Assembly (NCBI GenBank): GCA_003851245.1
Contig: BHEP01000018.1
Coordinates: forward strand, 1-50,098
DNA length: 50,098 nt
Source of the DNA: Bacteroidales bacterium
Lineage (GTDB): Bacteria; Bacteroidota; Bacteroidia; Bacteroidales; Azobacteroidaceae
Reading direction: 5' to 3'
Positions 1-8,050 of this stretch are shown piece after piece; position 1 is the first letter of the stretch; every line of letters starts with the position of its first letter. The notes beneath the pieces were generated by a model. That model searched no databases. It was not told the origin of the DNA and saw nothing but the letters and a program-made list of their open reading frames with translations. A program made the translations under genes and the position numbers.

Positions 1-1
1 C

Positions 2-136
2 CTCACCGCTCAGGTATTGGTATGCACAGCACGTGCCAGCATGAAACAAGCTAGTGGAGCCTACACAATGATAGAAATTCCTCTCATCAATCTGCTTTAT
101 GGCGATCAAGAAGAATTGATACACAAATTAGTATAA
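2..136 (+). CDS. ddh: meso-diaminopimelate dehydrogenase, C-terminal end (partial)
   Basis: An open frame enters from the left edge and ends at TAA 134-136, giving 44 residues. The visible part contains [16 protein letters not shown], then [18 protein letters not shown], which resembles the C-terminus of Bacteroidales meso-DAP D-dehydrogenase. That family makes meso-diaminopimelate for lysine and peptidoglycan in one NADPH-dependent step. The next gene, lgt, starts 3 bp later, so the two are probably co-transcribed. Only the tail is present, so the assignment rests on recall of the family's C-terminal pattern; another dehydrogenase of the same fold is possible. Confidence 0.65.
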   Translation, partial: LTAQVLVCTARASMKQASGAYTMIEIPLINLLYGDQEELIHKLV

Positions 137-139
137 ACC

Positions 140-976
140 ATGCTAGCTTTTATAACCTGGATGGCCGATCCCGTGGCATTCAGTATTCCATTTATAGATA
201 GGGAAGTTCGTTGGTATGGATTGGCATTTGCCATAGGTTTTTCTATTGGCCTCTATATTATGTCGCGCATTTGGAAAAAAGAAAAACTCAATGAGGAGTG
301 GTTAGACAAACTCTTTGTTTACGTCTTTTTTGGAACTATTATAGGCTCACGACTGGGGCATTGCTTGTTCTATGACCCTGTATATTATCTTGCAAACCCT
401 TTGGACATGCTAAAAATTTGGGAAGGCGGACTAGCAAGTCATGGAGGAACTGCGGCAATTGCTATAGCAATATATTTCTATTCCAAGAAGGTAACTCACA
501 AACCCATGCTATGGACTCTCGACAGAGTGGTGGTTCCTGTGGGCTTCGTTGCAGCTTTTATTAGATTTGGCAACCTTATGAATCACGAGATTTATGGCCA
601 TGAAACGAGTGTGCCGTGGGCATTTAAGTTTATCACCAATATTTCGGCGTGGGAAAGGGGTTTGGATCCTATATTTTCAGCACCATCGCACCCCACACAA
701 ATTTATGAGGCTCTGGCTTATACACTAACAGGGATTTTATGTATGTGGCTGTATTGGAAAAAAGAAGCATATAAATTCCCAGGACTTATTTTTGGAATAT
801 TTTTTGTAGGTATATTTCTATCTCGATTTTTCATAGAATTTTTCAAGAATAACCAAGAAGATTTTGAGGCTGGAATGATATTAAATATGGGCCAAATTTT
901 AAGTATTCCCTTTGTAGCTCTTGGCTTTTGGCTCATGTATAGAGCCTATAAAAATGGAGTGCAAGACAAGGGCTAA
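140..976 (+). CDS. lgt: prolipoprotein diacylglyceryl transferase
   Basis: Lgt transfers diacylglycerol from phosphatidylglycerol to the lipobox cysteine of prolipoproteins in the inner membrane. The 278-residue protein is a polytopic membrane protein of normal length for the family. It carries the conserved HGG motif (GGLASHGGTAAI), the Lgt signature around RFGNLMNHEIYG, and the later HPTQIYEA block. It begins 3 bp after the preceding stop codon. Several lipoproteins are encoded in this window (ApbE, CzcB, MsrBA, a GH109-type enzyme), so the substrate class is present. The N-terminal extension before the first membrane segment is short, and the start is the only sensible ATG. Confidence 0.93.
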   Translation: MLAFITWMADPVAFSIPFIDREVRWYGLAFAIGFSIGLYIMSRIWKKEKLNEEWLDKLFVYVFFGTIIGSRLGHCLFYDPVYYLANPLDMLKIWEGGLASHGGTAAIAIAIYFYSKKVTHKPMLWTLDRVVVPVGFVAAFIRFGNLMNHEIYGHETSVPWAFKFITNISAWERGLDPIFSAPSHPTQIYEALAYTLTGILCMWLYWKKEAYKFPGLIFGIFFVGIFLSRFFIEFFKNNQEDFEAGMILNMGQILSIPFVALGFWLMYRAYKNGVQDKG

Positions 977-1042
977 TTGAGTAGCAAGGCAGGGACAAAA
1001 CAAGAAATAAACAAATAAATATTCTATTTTAATTATAAAAAA

Positions 1043-2248
1043 ATGCTGAAACCTATTGAAATAATAGAAGATCTCTTTTATGTAGGAGTAAATGATAGGA
1101 CAAAAGCCCTATTTGAAAACCTTTGGCCTCTGCAAAAAGGAGTTTCTTACAATTCATATCTATTGAATGATGAAAAAACAGCATTGTTTGATACTGTAGA
1201 CATCTGTTATTCTGACATATTTCTTCAAAAGTTAGAAACCGCCCTCAAGGGAAAACAACTGGACTACCTTATTATCAACCACATGGAGCCCGACCACTCA
1301 GGTTCAATGGGTTTGCTAAGGTTGAAGTATCCAAATATAGAGATTGTTGGAAATGCTAAGACCTTGGATATGGTGAAGGGTTTCTATGGTATTTCTCAAG
1401 GAGTGAGGCTGATAAAAGATGGGGAAGAGCTCTCTTTGGGCAAACACAAGCTGCAGTTTCATCTAACCCCCATGATTCATTGGCCAGAAACGATGATGAC
1501 CTACGAAACTACAAAGAAAATAATATTTTCGGGCGATGCCTTTGGCACTTTTGGTACCCTCGATGGTGGAATTACCGACAAGCAATTACGCCCAGAGAAA
1601 TATTGGAACGAAATGATCAGGTATTACTCAAATATTGTGGGCAAATATGGATCGCCCGTACAAAAGGCTCTGGAAAAACTCTCACACCTCGAACTTGATG
1701 TTATTTGCTCAACTCATGGACCTGTGTGGACAGAGAAAAAAAATATCGCACAGGTTATTTCTATGTACAACAGAATGAGCAAATACGAGGCCGACAAGGG
1801 AGTAGTGATTGCCTATGGCAGCATGTATGGAAATACAGAGCAAATGGCCGAAGCTATAGCCGCAGAAATTGCTGCATTGGGAATAAGAGATATTATATTG
1901 CACAATGTTTCTAAAAGAGCACATTCATATATTATTAGGGATATATTCAAATACAAGGGGCTTATGATAGGGTCGCCTACATACAACAACCAGCTATTTC
2001 CCGAAATAGAATCCCTCATATCCAAGCTAGAGGGCTTAAATATGAAGAATCGCTATTTTGGATATTTTGGATCTTACACATGGGCGGGAGCTGCAATAAA
2101 GCGACTGTCTACTTTTTCGGACTTGCCAGGATTTGAACTCGTTGGACAGCCTGTAGAAATGAAACAATCCCTACAAATAGATACAGTAGAGGCTTGTTGT
2201 GCATTAGGCAGAGCCATGGCTACCCGATTGAATGCAGACGACAACTAA
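1043..2248 (+). CDS. fprA: A-type flavodiiron protein (oxygen or NO reductase)
   Basis: This 401-residue protein has the two-domain layout of class A flavodiiron proteins: a metallo-beta-lactamase-like diiron domain (about 1-250) and a flavodoxin domain (about 253-395). Diiron ligands are visible as H80, E82, D84 and H85 in NHMEPDHSG, H146 in MIHWPE, D165 in FSGDAFG and H225 in STHGPVW. The FMN phosphate loop is YGSMYGNTE near 258. Family members reduce O2 to water, or NO to N2O, in the cytoplasm of anaerobes. Substrate preference cannot be read from the sequence; Bacteroidales homologues are usually regarded as oxygen-scavenging. It has no rubredoxin extension, so electrons must come from a separate donor. 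Confidence 0.92.
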   Translation: MLKPIEIIEDLFYVGVNDRTKALFENLWPLQKGVSYNSYLLNDEKTALFDTVDICYSDIFLQKLETALKGKQLDYLIINHMEPDHSGSMGLLRLKYPNIEIVGNAKTLDMVKGFYGISQGVRLIKDGEELSLGKHKLQFHLTPMIHWPETMMTYETTKKIIFSGDAFGTFGTLDGGITDKQLRPEKYWNEMIRYYSNIVGKYGSPVQKALEKLSHLELDVICSTHGPVWTEKKNIAQVISMYNRMSKYEADKGVVIAYGSMYGNTEQMAEAIAAEIAALGIRDIILHNVSKRAHSYIIRDIFKYKGLMIGSPTYNNQLFPEIESLISKLEGLNMKNRYFGYFGSYTWAGAAIKRLSTFSDLPGFELVGQPVEMKQSLQIDTVEACCALGRAMATRLNADDN

Positions 2249-2268
2249 ATGAATGATAAAAGGGGCTT

Positions 2269-3369
2269 ATGCGATACCGACGAATAGCGGTTAAAATAGG
2301 AAGCAATGTGCTCACTAGGCAAGATGGCAGGCTCAATCTCACCAGAATGTCGGCTCTAGTGGATCAGATTGCCGAACTTCACAAAAAGGCTGTGGAAATA
2401 ATTCTCATTTCATCAGGAGCCGTTGCTTCTGGCAGGAGCGAAATTAAGGCAAAAGGCAAATTAGACAGCGTTTCGGCACGACAACTATACTCTGCCGTAG
2501 GACAGGCCAAACTCATCAATCGCTATTACGATTTTTTTAAGGAGCATGGCATTGCCTGTGGGCAAGTTCTAACTACCAAGGAAAGTTTGGGTACTCGCAG
2601 ACATTATCTTAATCAAAAAAATTGTGTGGGGCTTATGCTTGAAAATAGAGTTATCCCCATAATGAATGAAAACGATACCATCTCTGTGACCGAATTGATG
2701 TTTACCGACAACGATGAGCTATCGGCCTTGGTAGCCTCGATGATGAACGTTGATGCGCTTATCATTCTGAGCAATATTGATGGTATCTATGATGGGCCTC
2801 CCAACGACACTAGATCCAAGGTAATCAGAGAAATAAACTATAGCAAGAGTTCTCAGAATGAGCATGGAGATATTAGCGATTTTATACAAACAAGCAAATC
2901 TTCTTTTGGACGTGGTGGCATGCTTACCAAATACAATATTGCGCGCAAACTAGCACTAGAGGGTATTCCGGTAATAATTGCCAACGGCACAAGTCCCAAC
3001 ATTCTACCTAACTTACTCCAAAAAGATGCGGATGTGGTATGTACGCATTTCTTAAGCTCTGGCAAAGATACTTCCAACCTTAAAAAATGGATTGCTCACT
3101 CCGAAAGTTTTACCAAAGGAGAGATTTATATCAACCAAGGAGCCCAAGAGGCCCTGCTTGGAGAAAAGGCTAGATCACTGCTGGCAGTGGGCATTACTGC
3201 CATCAATGGCGAATTTGAAAAAGACGATATTGTAAGAATATTCGACCAAAACAAGGTACCTATTGGATTAGGAAAGGTGAGTTTCAACAGCCTAGAACTG
3301 AGCTCCCTGATTGGACAAAAGGCCAACAAAGCCGTCATTCATTACAACTACCTACATATTAGCGAGTAG
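2269..3369 (+). CDS. proB: glutamate 5-kinase
   Basis: ProB phosphorylates glutamate in the first step of proline synthesis. The 366-residue protein has the amino-acid kinase domain first (VKIGSNVLTR near 8-17, NENDTIS and TDNDELSALV near 130-160) and a C-terminal PUA domain (about 275-360), the standard long form. It starts 20 bp after the flavodiiron gene on the same strand. The partner proA is not in the window; proC lies 26 kb away at 29714. It ends 18 bp from the convergent apbE gene. Confidence 0.93.
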   Translation: MRYRRIAVKIGSNVLTRQDGRLNLTRMSALVDQIAELHKKAVEIILISSGAVASGRSEIKAKGKLDSVSARQLYSAVGQAKLINRYYDFFKEHGIACGQVLTTKESLGTRRHYLNQKNCVGLMLENRVIPIMNENDTISVTELMFTDNDELSALVASMMNVDALIILSNIDGIYDGPPNDTRSKVIREINYSKSSQNEHGDISDFIQTSKSSFGRGGMLTKYNIARKLALEGIPVIIANGTSPNILPNLLQKDADVVCTHFLSSGKDTSNLKKWIAHSESFTKGEIYINQGAQEALLGEKARSLLAVGITAINGEFEKDDIVRIFDQNKVPIGLGKVSFNSLELSSLIGQKANKAVIHYNYLHISE

Positions 3370-3387
3370 TGGATAGGTATCAACTAC

Positions 3388-4395
3388 TCAATATTCACTA
3401 TTTTGTATAAACTCTTGCATGTTATCTGAAAATTTTACTTGTGGATTGCCCTCACTATCGCTGTAAACGAAGTAATACATCATTCCATCAATTTTGTCGG
3501 CTATGCGGCATGCCGAGTCAAGACCCAAGGTCATAAAAGCTGTGGCATAGGCATCGGCTGTCATACAATTGTCAGCAAAAATGCTGGCTCCCAATATGTC
3601 TTTTTCGGCTGGATAAGCCGTTCGTGGATCTATCGTGTGTGCGTACCTCTTTCCATCTTTGACATAAAAATTCCTATAATTGCCCGAAGTTGCCATAGAC
3701 TTATTGCACAGAGATACTACTCCCTGACGCTCACTAAGCAGTCCTGTGGGTTCATAATTGGGTTTGGTAATCTCTATTTTCCAACATTCACCGCGGGGGT
3801 TGAGCCCTCTGGCATTGATTTCCCCTCCTATTTCTACCATATAATTTTCTACACCCCGGCCTTGCAGTAGCTCGGCAATTAAGTCGCAAGAATACCCCTT
3901 GGCAATGGCAGAGGTATTGAGCTGTATTCTATCGTCTTCTTTTATTAGTCTACCTGCCTGCAATCGAATTTTATTGTAACCCACAAATTGCATTAGGCTA
4001 TCAATTTTTCGTGGACTCACATCGCCCATTTTACTAAAACCAAAACCCCAAAGATTAATCAAAGGGGCACAAGTGATGTCGAAAGCTCCCGATGTATGCT
4101 CCGAAACTTCCATAGATCGCTCAAAAACGGTGGTGAACCAAATATCCAAATCTACATCAGTATTGTTGTTGACCTTATAAATAATGGATTCCTTATTAAA
4201 TGGATTGAGCGACAAGTCGAAACTATCGAGCCTAGCCCGCATTTCCTTGTCTAGAGACTCGCTATGTTCATATTTTATACTAAAGCTGGTATGGAAAACT
4301 TCCCCCCTGAAATGGTGGTATTCTTTCTTCTCCTCCTGACTACAAGAGGATAGCAAGTAGGTGCTTAATAGAAATAAAATGCCTTTATACTTCAT
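3388..4395 (-). CDS. apbE: FAD:protein FMN transferase, lipoprotein
   Basis: ApbE attaches FMN through a phosphoester bond to threonine in Dxx(S/T)GAT-type motifs, the maturation step needed by RnfD and RnfG. The 335-residue protein has a lipoprotein signal peptide ending in LLSSC (about residues 14-18), so it should be anchored facing the periplasm. Family motifs are present: AFDITCAPLINLWGFG, TSAIAKGYSCD, and the C-terminal YAHTIDPRTAYPA followed by ADNCMTADAYATAFM. Its start overlaps the YigZ-family gene by 11 bp. The rnf operon 5 kb away encodes the likely substrates. Confidence 0.93.
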   Translation of the reverse strand: MKYKGILFLLSTYLLSSCSQEEKKEYHHFRGEVFHTSFSIKYEHSESLDKEMRARLDSFDLSLNPFNKESIIYKVNNNTDVDLDIWFTTVFERSMEVSEHTSGAFDITCAPLINLWGFGFSKMGDVSPRKIDSLMQFVGYNKIRLQAGRLIKEDDRIQLNTSAIAKGYSCDLIAELLQGRGVENYMVEIGGEINARGLNPRGECWKIEITKPNYEPTGLLSERQGVVSLCNKSMATSGNYRNFYVKDGKRYAHTIDPRTAYPAEKDILGASIFADNCMTADAYATAFMTLGLDSACRIADKIDGMMYYFVYSDSEGNPQVKFSDNMQEFIQNSEY

Positions 4396-5008
4396 GTATA
4401 TCTGCTTCTTTTTTGATTATCTTGAGTGTATCGACCTTAAGGAGTCGATTTTTAAGTTGCTCCATCATAGATTTTCTAATTTGCAGGCTCATTGTGCAAT
4501 CCATATCAAATTTTTGGTCTAATATCTGCGGTTTTTCTTCTTTTATTACACGCATCACTCCATTTAGGAAGGGGTATTCAAAGACGATACCAACTTGATC
4601 ATCCATGGTGAGTTCCACTATTTGAGCATTTGCTATGGCATCACGAGCCGCAGCCTTGTAAGCTATTGTTAGTCCGCTGGTACCAAGCTTAAGGCCTCCA
4701 AAATAGCGAATAACAATGATTAATACATCTGTCAATTCGTGCGAGTTGATGGCTCCCAGGATGGGCTTGCCCGCTGTAGAAGCGGGTTCTCCATCATCAT
4801 TGGAACGGAACAAAAGTCTATCAGTTCCCAATACATAAGCCCAGCACACATGTCGGGCATCATAATATTGCTTTCGGTACTTTTCAACTTCTCCTTTTAC
4901 ATCCTCTACCGTTTTAACAGGTATGAGTATCGAAATAAACTTGCTCCTTTGTTCCGAAATTGAGCCTTGTGAAAGGCTTAAAACTGTCTTAAATATATCG
5001 TCTATCAA
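4385..5008 (-). CDS. YigZ / IMPACT family protein
   Basis: A 207-residue protein with the UPF0029/IMPACT N-terminal domain. Diagnostic blocks are DARHVCWAY, RSNDDGEPASTAGKPI and IVIRYFGGLKLGTSGL between about 50 and 125, followed by a ferredoxin-fold C-terminal half. Family members have been linked to translation or stress regulation, but the biochemical role is unsettled. It is the first gene of a two-gene unit with apbE. A TAnnTTTG-type -7 box lies about 26 bp upstream. Confidence 0.88.
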   Translation of the reverse strand: MIDDIFKTVLSLSQGSISEQRSKFISILIPVKTVEDVKGEVEKYRKQYYDARHVCWAYVLGTDRLLFRSNDDGEPASTAGKPILGAINSHELTDVLIIVIRYFGGLKLGTSGLTIAYKAAARDAIANAQIVELTMDDQVGIVFEYPFLNGVMRVIKEEKPQILDQKFDMDCTMSLQIRKSMMEQLKNRLLKVDTLKIIKKEADIHEV

Positions 5009-5033
5009 AAGAATATTTTTTAGATTGAGCCTA

Positions 5034-5041
5034 CAAAGCTA
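5034..5041 (-). promoter_or_regulatory. -7 promoter box for yigZ-apbE
   Basis: On the minus strand the bases read TAGCTTTG, matching the Bacteroidota primary-sigma -7 consensus TAnnTTTG. A transcription start about 7 bp further on would give a leader of about 20 nt before the ATG at 5008. No good TTTG is visible at the -33 spacing, so the call rests on the -7 box and its position. Confidence 0.45.
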
Positions 5042-5065
5042 AAAAAAATCTGTCAATAAAAAAGA

Positions 5066-5113
5066 ACATCTTCCCAAAACATTTATCTTAAATAATTTGT
5101 TTAGAGAAGATGT
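5066..5113. other. inverted repeat between yigZ promoter and peroxiredoxin
   Basis: The arms ACATCTTC (5066-5073) and GAAGATGT (5106-5113) are perfectly complementary but separated by 32 bp of AT-rich sequence. The repeat lies just downstream of the peroxiredoxin gene, which ends at 5137 on the minus strand. It could be a weak termination or mRNA 3' end structure, but the loop is long for a terminator. Confidence 0.25.
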
Positions 5114-5136
5114 CTTAAAAACATAGTTAAGGTAAA

Positions 5137-5682
5137 TTATAATGTTTTATCTCCCTTTTTCCAGTTGCAAGGAGTTAATTGGTCGGTTTGTAATGCCTCA
5201 AGAATACGTATAATTTCATCAACATTTCTACCTACCGACAAGTCATTGACGCTCACATGACGGACAATACCTTTGGGATCAACTATATAGGTAACCCTAT
5301 ATGCTATTTTTTCATCGGCAAGCAATATGCCCAACTCTTCTGCCAAAGATTTAGATCCATCGGCAAGCATAGGGAAAGGAAGGTTTTTTAGTGCTGGATG
5401 GCTGTTTCTCCATGCCAAATGCACAAATTTAGTGTCGGTAGATGCTCCAACAAGAACGGTATTTAGTTTTTCAAAATCGCTAAATTTATCGCCAAATGCA
5501 GCAATCTCTGTAGGACAAACAAAGGTAAAGTCCATAGGCCACCAAAACATGACCATCCATTTGCCCGACTTTTCGTAAAGCGAATTGGATATTTTTTCAA
5601 ATTCCTTACCTATCTCTATGGACACTACTGCCTCTTTTTCAAATGCTGGAAACTTAGATCCTACTGACAAAACTTTGTTCAT
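5137..5682 (-). CDS. ahpC: AhpC/TSA-family 2-Cys peroxiredoxin
   Basis: A 181-residue thiol peroxidase. The peroxidatic cysteine is C56 in TFVCPTEIAAF, and a likely resolving cysteine is C172 in TPCNWKKGD near the C-terminus, as in typical 2-Cys enzymes. It reduces H2O2 and organic hydroperoxides in the cytoplasm. No ahpF is adjacent, so reduction must come from thioredoxin or an AhpF encoded elsewhere. A Bacteroidota-type promoter and an OxyR-like operator lie directly upstream, which suggests peroxide induction. The exact subfamily (AhpC versus another Prx1-like member) is less certain than the class. Confidence 0.88.
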   Translation of the reverse strand: MNKVLSVGSKFPAFEKEAVVSIEIGKEFEKISNSLYEKSGKWMVMFWWPMDFTFVCPTEIAAFGDKFSDFEKLNTVLVGASTDTKFVHLAWRNSHPALKNLPFPMLADGSKSLAEELGILLADEKIAYRVTYIVDPKGIVRHVSVNDLSVGRNVDEIIRILEALQTDQLTPCNWKKGDKTL

Positions 5683-5708
5683 TTCTTTTATTTTTTATAT
5701 TTACGCTA

Positions 5709-5740
5709 CAAAGGTCTATCTTTTGCGCAAACTACACAAA
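5709..5740 (-). promoter_or_regulatory. promoter of the peroxiredoxin gene
   Basis: On the minus strand a TTTG (complement of 5737-5740) is followed by 20 bp and then GACCTTTG (complement of 5709-5716), one mismatch from TAnnTTTG. The spacing fits the Bacteroidota primary promoter. The start codon is 26 bp past the -7 box. Confidence 0.5.
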
Positions 5741-5759
5741 TGTTTTTAAAGAAATAAAC

Positions 5760-5795
5760 ATAATCAAAATCTATGTGTCAATAGGCAAAATCTAT
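5760..5795 (-). promoter_or_regulatory. OxyR-like operator upstream of peroxiredoxin
   Basis: The plus-strand text reads ATAA-N7-CTAT-N6-ATAG-N7-CTAT, with tetramers at 5760-5763, 5771-5774, 5781-5784 and 5792-5795. The OxyR consensus is four such tetramers (ATAG, CTAT, ATAG, CTAT) with 7-bp gaps; here one base differs in the first tetramer and the middle gap is 6. The site ends about 20 bp upstream of the -33 element, a typical activator position. The same region is an imperfect 16-18 bp direct repeat (5765-5780 and 5786-5803). Confidence 0.4.
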
Positions 5796-5800
5796 ATGTG

Positions 5801-6202
5801 TCATTCATTTATAAAGTCTGCTTCTTGAAATTGTGCTACCTCGGGAATCCAACGGTCATTAACGAAGGCTAGGTGGTCGGGATGCTCGTTGTAGGTATCG
5901 TAATCTTTTTTGCTGGCAAACTTCATGTAGAAGCCAAAAATAAAATCATTTTTGGGGCTCACTTGCCTAAAAACCTGAAAGTCTTGGACTGTGCCGATGG
6001 AGGGTAATATAGCTTTTGCGTCATCAATAAACTTCTTACTTTGGGCTGAATCAAGTTCCCACCTTAGATTAAACATCACAGTATGTAGGATTTCTCCTCC
6101 TTGGAGTGTGGCAGCTTGATTGCTACATCCACTGAGTGAGGCCGATGCTACCAATGCAATTGATGCTACGCCTGCTGTTTGCATAAAATGTCTTCTTTTC
6201 AT
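5801..6202 (-). CDS. Dabb-domain protein with Tat-type lipoprotein signal
   Basis: A 133-residue protein. Its start, MKRRHFMQTAGVASIAL, has a twin arginine and hydrophobic core, and is followed by LSGCS, a lipobox. This suggests folded export by Tat and lipidation. The mature part (about 38-133) matches the stress-responsive alpha/beta barrel (Dabb) family: EILHTVMFNLRW, then a ferredoxin-like dimeric fold ending in HPDHLAFVNDRWIPEV. Dabb proteins form dimeric barrels; some are enzymes, many are of unknown function. It lies 51 bp downstream of the methyltransferase gene and could share its transcript. Confidence 0.75.
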   Translation of the reverse strand: MKRRHFMQTAGVASIALVASASLSGCSNQAATLQGGEILHTVMFNLRWELDSAQSKKFIDDAKAILPSIGTVQDFQVFRQVSPKNDFIFGFYMKFASKKDYDTYNEHPDHLAFVNDRWIPEVAQFQEADFINE

Positions 6203-6253
6203 TTGTTTGTCTATTTATTATTTTGTTATTGAAACGTATTATTGACCAATAAT

Positions 6254-8050
6254 TCAATCGTATTGGGGAAATAAATCAAGCTGCCGACCATGCTTATTGG
6301 AAGGAAGCATGGTAGCGATATATTGATCCCAAGCAGAAAGAGTTAAATTAAAATTGTATACTTCGTTGAGCCTCTCCAAGTCCTGGCTTAGATAATCACT
6401 ATTGATGTGTTTAGCCAATTCGTAAAAATTAATTCGCATCAACACATCTTTGGTAAAAGTACGTTTAGCATCGATGAAGCTTATAGATTGTAAGAATTGT
6501 TTTGTAAGCTCTGAGTTTAAAATCATTAAAGTATATACAGCAAATTCTATTTTATCGAAGCTCAAGGCATAGCAAGTGTCGTCAAGCATCAGCGGCTTGT
6601 TGTTGACAGGTAGTATGAGCGTGAAGTGGAAAGTCTTATATAGTCCCGAAATAGCGACCTTAAAGGGCTTGAAAGAATAGTCGCCAATACCAAAAATTGA
6701 AAATGGGGGTTTGTTGTTGTATATGCTAGACTTTCGGGAATCAAAATATATTTGATGATCATTCAGATATTGATAGGTCTTTGGATAGTGATATTTTATG
6801 TATTGGGTTTCTTGTCCAACTTTCTTTTGAGTAAGGATTGTAAACTTTCTGGCATTAGTGATTGCCTTGTTTTTGAGGTCTGAACTTTTAAGAATGCCAT
6901 AAACCAAATCATCTTCCAATTGCATTTCTTCATTCAATCCATTGACATAACAATCATCCATCTTGTCAAACTCCATTATTTTTGCGCAGTCATGCTTTAA
7001 TCCTTGTCTCCAAACGAAAGGCGATACCCCATCAATATTTTTTGTATGGGAATACTTGTCTATATTAGACACGAAATGATTGTCGACCCAGCCAAAGCTC
7101 TTGTAGCAAGCATTATTATCGCCATCATAAAAATCAAACTCTTTGCAATCAAATTGGGTTCCAATATTTAATTCACAACACATCATGGAAGCTTCAACAG
7201 ACACATTAAACTCTTTCTTGCTATCAATACAATGTTTTTCGATATTAGATATTGCATATTTATTGATTCTCTGTTCTAAAACAATATTTTTAACAACCGA
7301 ATTTTTAACCAAAAGTGCTAAGTTTCCTTTCATTTCTTGAAAGGTGCTGATCATAGATAAGGTAATATACTCTGCAATGTCGAAATTTCCTTTGCCAGTC
7401 ATGGCATCTAAGCCCTTATGGTTTTTGAAGTTTGTTTTGTTTGGAAGATTCTTTGAATTGAGACTACTCAATTTTGCATTGCTTACCCAGGGAGGATTGC
7501 CAATGATTAGTATCTCTTTAAAACCCAAGCCATATTCTTTCTTTATCCTTTCAAAGTCGAAGGAAAAAACATTGTCATGAATGATTCTTATTTCGGGTCT
7601 GTAGTTGCTGGGGTTTTGAAGATGGTAATGAATAACATTGAACTTAGATTCCCAAACATATGCTTTATATATTTCTATTCCAAATATATATTTGAGAGTC
7701 TTAATGTTTTTAAGCAGGGAAATAATAAAACTCCCCTTGCCACATGTTGGCTCAAGGGCTATTTCGGGTGTAATCTGTCGACGAGCAAGAAGCAATGTTA
7801 TTTTATTTGCTAGATCTTCATTGGTTTGAAAATCACCATATTCTGCCCTGTCGGGCTCTTGAACCACACTAGTAGAGACTGCAATGGCTTCTTTGAAATC
7901 ATTAAAGGTAGCCTGGTCATCAAAAAAATCTCGTATACCAAAAGCTACAAACAATGCTTGATTGGCAGCAGAAAAAGAAACTATGTTTTTTAAGTTCTCA
8001 CGCAAATAACCAGACGCTTGCTGGCTAATATTTGCTTCAAACACTTTCAT
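6254..8050 (-). CDS. N6-adenine DNA methyltransferase, TaqI/Eco57I-like
   Basis: A 598-residue protein with the gamma-class adenine methyltransferase order: a motif X-like EYGDFQTNEDLA (about 75-86), SAM-binding motif I EPTCGKGSF (100-108) and catalytic motif IV NPPW (185-188). The C-terminal half (about 300-590) probably holds the target-recognition region, with blocks such as GIGDYSFKPFKVAISGLYK. Family knowledge says such enzymes methylate adenine N6 in a specific DNA sequence. I see no nuclease motif (PD-ExK, HNH, GIY-YIG) in the protein or next to it, so it may be solitary or part of a non-classical system. Its ATG lies inside the end of the preceding small gene (14-bp overlap), so the two are translationally coupled. 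Confidence 0.82.
   Translation of the reverse strand: MKVFEANISQQASGYLRENLKNIVSFSAANQALFVAFGIRDFFDDQATFNDFKEAIAVSTSVVQEPDRAEYGDFQTNEDLANKITLLLARRQITPEIALEPTCGKGSFIISLLKNIKTLKYIFGIEIYKAYVWESKFNVIHYHLQNPSNYRPEIRIIHDNVFSFDFERIKKEYGLGFKEILIIGNPPWVSNAKLSSLNSKNLPNKTNFKNHKGLDAMTGKGNFDIAEYITLSMISTFQEMKGNLALLVKNSVVKNIVLEQRINKYAISNIEKHCIDSKKEFNVSVEASMMCCELNIGTQFDCKEFDFYDGDNNACYKSFGWVDNHFVSNIDKYSHTKNIDGVSPFVWRQGLKHDCAKIMEFDKMDDCYVNGLNEEMQLEDDLVYGILKSSDLKNKAITNARKFTILTQKKVGQETQYIKYHYPKTYQYLNDHQIYFDSRKSSIYNNKPPFSIFGIGDYSFKPFKVAISGLYKTFHFTLILPVNNKPLMLDDTCYALSFDKIEFAVYTLMILNSELTKQFLQSISFIDAKRTFTKDVLMRINFYELAKHINSDYLSQDLERLNEVYNFNLTLSAWDQYIATMLPSNKHGRQLDLFPQYD

Noticed and set aside
3439..3870. A 143-residue plus-strand open frame opposite apbE.
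   Set aside because: It lies wholly inside apbE on the other strand, has no family resemblance and shows no promoter.
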